Positions 50,189 through 51,316 of a DNA stretch of 51,316 nucleotides are shown here, one piece after another. Below the pieces are notes generated by a model. It worked only from the letters and a program-made list of their open reading frames with translations, was not told the origin of the DNA and did not search any database. The stretch is from an uncultured Collinsella sp. Lineage in GTDB: Bacteria > Actinomycetota > Coriobacteriia > Coriobacteriales > Coriobacteriaceae. The number at the start of each line of letters is the position of its first letter. The first letter of the stretch is position 1. The translations under genes and the position numbers were made by a program. Where the stretch lies: assembly GCA_900765115.1 (NCBI GenBank), contig CAAFQK010000080.1, forward strand, positions 1 to 51,316, given 5' to 3'.

Positions 50189-51220
50189 ATGGCCATGGAA
50201 TTCAAGCGCAGGCTGCCGATCCCCATGGAGATCCGCGAGGAAATGCCGCTTTCCGCCGAGCTTACCGCCAAAAAGCAGGCATTCGACGCCGAGGTCGCCA
50301 AGGTCTTTACCGGCGAGGACGCACGCAAGGTGCTCATCATCGGCCCGTGCTCTGCCGACCGCGAGGACTCGGTGCTTGAGTACATGAACCGACTGGCCAA
50401 GGTCGCCGAAGAGGTCAAGGACAAGCTCATCATCATTCCGCGTGTCTACACCAACAAGCCGCGCACCAAGGGCACCGGCTACAAGGGTCTGCTGCACAAC
50501 CCCGACCCCGAGGCGCCCGATGACCTGCTTGAAGGCGTTAAGGCCATCCGCCACATGCACCTGCGCGTCATCGAGGAGACTGGCTTCTTTACCGCCGACG
50601 AGATGCTCTACCCGTCCAACTACCAGTACCTCGTCGACCTGCTGAGCTACGTCGCCGTGGGCGCGCGCTCGGTCGAGAACCAGGAGCATCGTCTGGTGTC
50701 GAGCGGCATTTCGGTGCCTGTGGGCATGAAAAACCCCACCGCCGGTTCCACCACCGTTATGCTCAACTCCATCTACGCCGCCCAGGCACATCAGAGCTTT
50801 ATCTTCCGCAACTGGGAGGTCGAGTGCGACGGCAACCCGCTCGCGCACGCCGTTATGCGTGGCTACATCGGTCTCGACGGTCGTACCTACCCCAATTACC
50901 ACTACGAGCACCTGGAGCGCCTGGCCGAGCGCTACACCGAGCATGCCGGTTACGCCAACCCGGCGGCGGTCATCGACTGCAACCACGACAACTCGGGCAA
51001 GCGCCCGCTGGAGCAGTACCGCATTTGCAAGGAGGTGCTCGACAGCTGCCGCCGCAACGAGTCCATCTCCAAGCTGGTCAAGGGCTTTATGATCGAGTCT
51101 TACCTTGAGGACGGCAACCAGCCGGTCGACGGCGGTGTCTTTGGTAAGTCGATCACCGACCCGTGCCTGGGCTGGGAAAAGACCGACTACCTCATCCACG
51201 AGATCGCAGAGCGGGTTTAG
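50189..51220 (+). CDS. aroF: 3-deoxy-7-phosphoheptulonate (DAHP) synthase
   Basis: A 343-residue class I (AroFGH type) DAHP synthase that condenses phosphoenolpyruvate and erythrose 4-phosphate in the first step of aromatic amino acid synthesis. Motifs: IIGPCSADRED with the metal-binding Cys, PRVYTNKPRTKGTGYKG, GARSVENQEHRLVSSG, PVGMKNPTAG, and IDCNHDNSGK. The N-terminal ~30 residues are the region that binds the feedback amino acid in E. coli; which effector applies is unclear. RBS AAAGGAGG lies before ATG 50189. The stop codon's last base is already part of a family A hairpin. The symbol is generic; aroG or aroH would be equally possible. Confidence 0.93.
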   Translation: MAMEFKRRLPIPMEIREEMPLSAELTAKKQAFDAEVAKVFTGEDARKVLIIGPCSADREDSVLEYMNRLAKVAEEVKDKLIIIPRVYTNKPRTKGTGYKGLLHNPDPEAPDDLLEGVKAIRHMHLRVIEETGFFTADEMLYPSNYQYLVDLLSYVAVGARSVENQEHRLVSSGISVPVGMKNPTAGSTTVMLNSIYAAQAHQSFIFRNWEVECDGNPLAHAVMRGYIGLDGRTYPNYHYEHLERLAERYTEHAGYANPAAVIDCNHDNSGKRPLEQYRICKEVLDSCRRNESISKLVKGFMIESYLEDGNQPVDGGVFGKSITDPCLGWEKTDYLIHEIAERV

Positions 51221-51316
51221 TTACGCGGTTTTACCAAACCGCGTAACTACTCGACGCTGCGCGGGCCGCATTTGGACAATCTGACGTTCAACTTCAAGGG
51301 CGCGACCAGAAGGTCA
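51220..51316 (+). other. family A structured 3' element, copy 2 (cut by window end)
   Basis: Hairpin 1 at 51220-51247 (GTTACGCGG-TTTTACCAAA-CCGCGTAAC), constant CTCGACGCTGC, 16 variable bases, constant CAATCTGACGTTCAA, then an inner stem GACC-AGAA-GGTC. The 3' arm lies beyond the window. Confidence 0.75.

Noticed and set aside
50111..51199. 362-codon minus-strand frame opposite DAHP synthase
   Set aside because: No RBS or motifs; DAHP synthase is certain.

Overview
The window looks like a chromosomal segment of a high-GC gut actinobacterium of the Coriobacteriia, most likely Collinsella or a close relative. This is inferred from GC- and C-ending codon use, the gene families present (split pyruvate formate-lyase, sucrose PTS, SEC-C methionine aminopeptidase, DegV, M18 aminopeptidase) and the short hairpin repeats between genes. 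No rRNA or tRNA gene and no CRISPR array was seen. The core genes look intact and are mostly housekeeping or central metabolism.

Layout. 0-9.4 kb: alpha/beta hydrolase, radical SAM protein, map, D-2-hydroxyacid dehydrogenase, M18 aminopeptidase with a 60-residue partner, membrane-anchored Ntn hydrolase, phosphofructokinase, and a small conserved protein. About 9.45-14.88 kb: a lower-GC island of Firmicutes type. It has a truncated replication-initiator-like gene, mobA and mobC, and an XRE regulator resembling Tn916 orf9. An AT-rich cargo follows: consensus promoter, 8-residue leader peptide, two attenuator terminators, a cysteine-rich KTR protein and an RlmN/Cfr-family rRNA methyltransferase. 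The island ends with an orf7-like sigma factor and an orf8-like gene cut off at the right junction. No integrase is present, so it reads as a decayed Tn916-family conjugative element that keeps a possible ribosome-drug resistance cassette. 14.9-22.4 kb: ABC permease and ATPase, a GyrI-like gene behind a LexA-type box, a two-component system, and ogt. 22.4-28.5 kb: aspartate-family amino acid genes (asd, lysC, thrC, thrB). 28.7-31.1 kb: a small accessory pocket with a secreted DUF5626-like protein, a 34-residue membrane protein, and a DUF3990/XRE toxin-antitoxin-like pair behind a perfect 19-bp inverted repeat. 31-36 kb: engB, mtnN, a beta-lactamase-fold hydrolase, pflA, degV. 36-41.7 kb: sucrose operon (GH32, PTS EIIBC, sucrose-6-phosphate hydrolase) with a LacI regulator and matching operators. 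42-44.4 kb: pyruvate formate-lyase encoded as two polypeptides. 44.9-49.6 kb: MarR regulator plus a heterodimeric ABC exporter. 50.2-51.2 kb: DAHP synthase.

The most unusual signal is not a protein system. Long hairpins sit directly 3' of several genes. Two families (called A and B here) combine strictly conserved internal-loop sequences with stems whose sequence is completely different from copy to copy but stays base-paired. Within each family all copies have the same orientation relative to the gene upstream. That is the pattern expected of a structured RNA, or of a DNA element whose structure is what is selected. At least three further small palindromic repeat families are scattered between genes.

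Other highlights are the attenuated RlmN/Cfr-like cassette, the split pyruvate formate-lyase, and the DUF3990/XRE pair.
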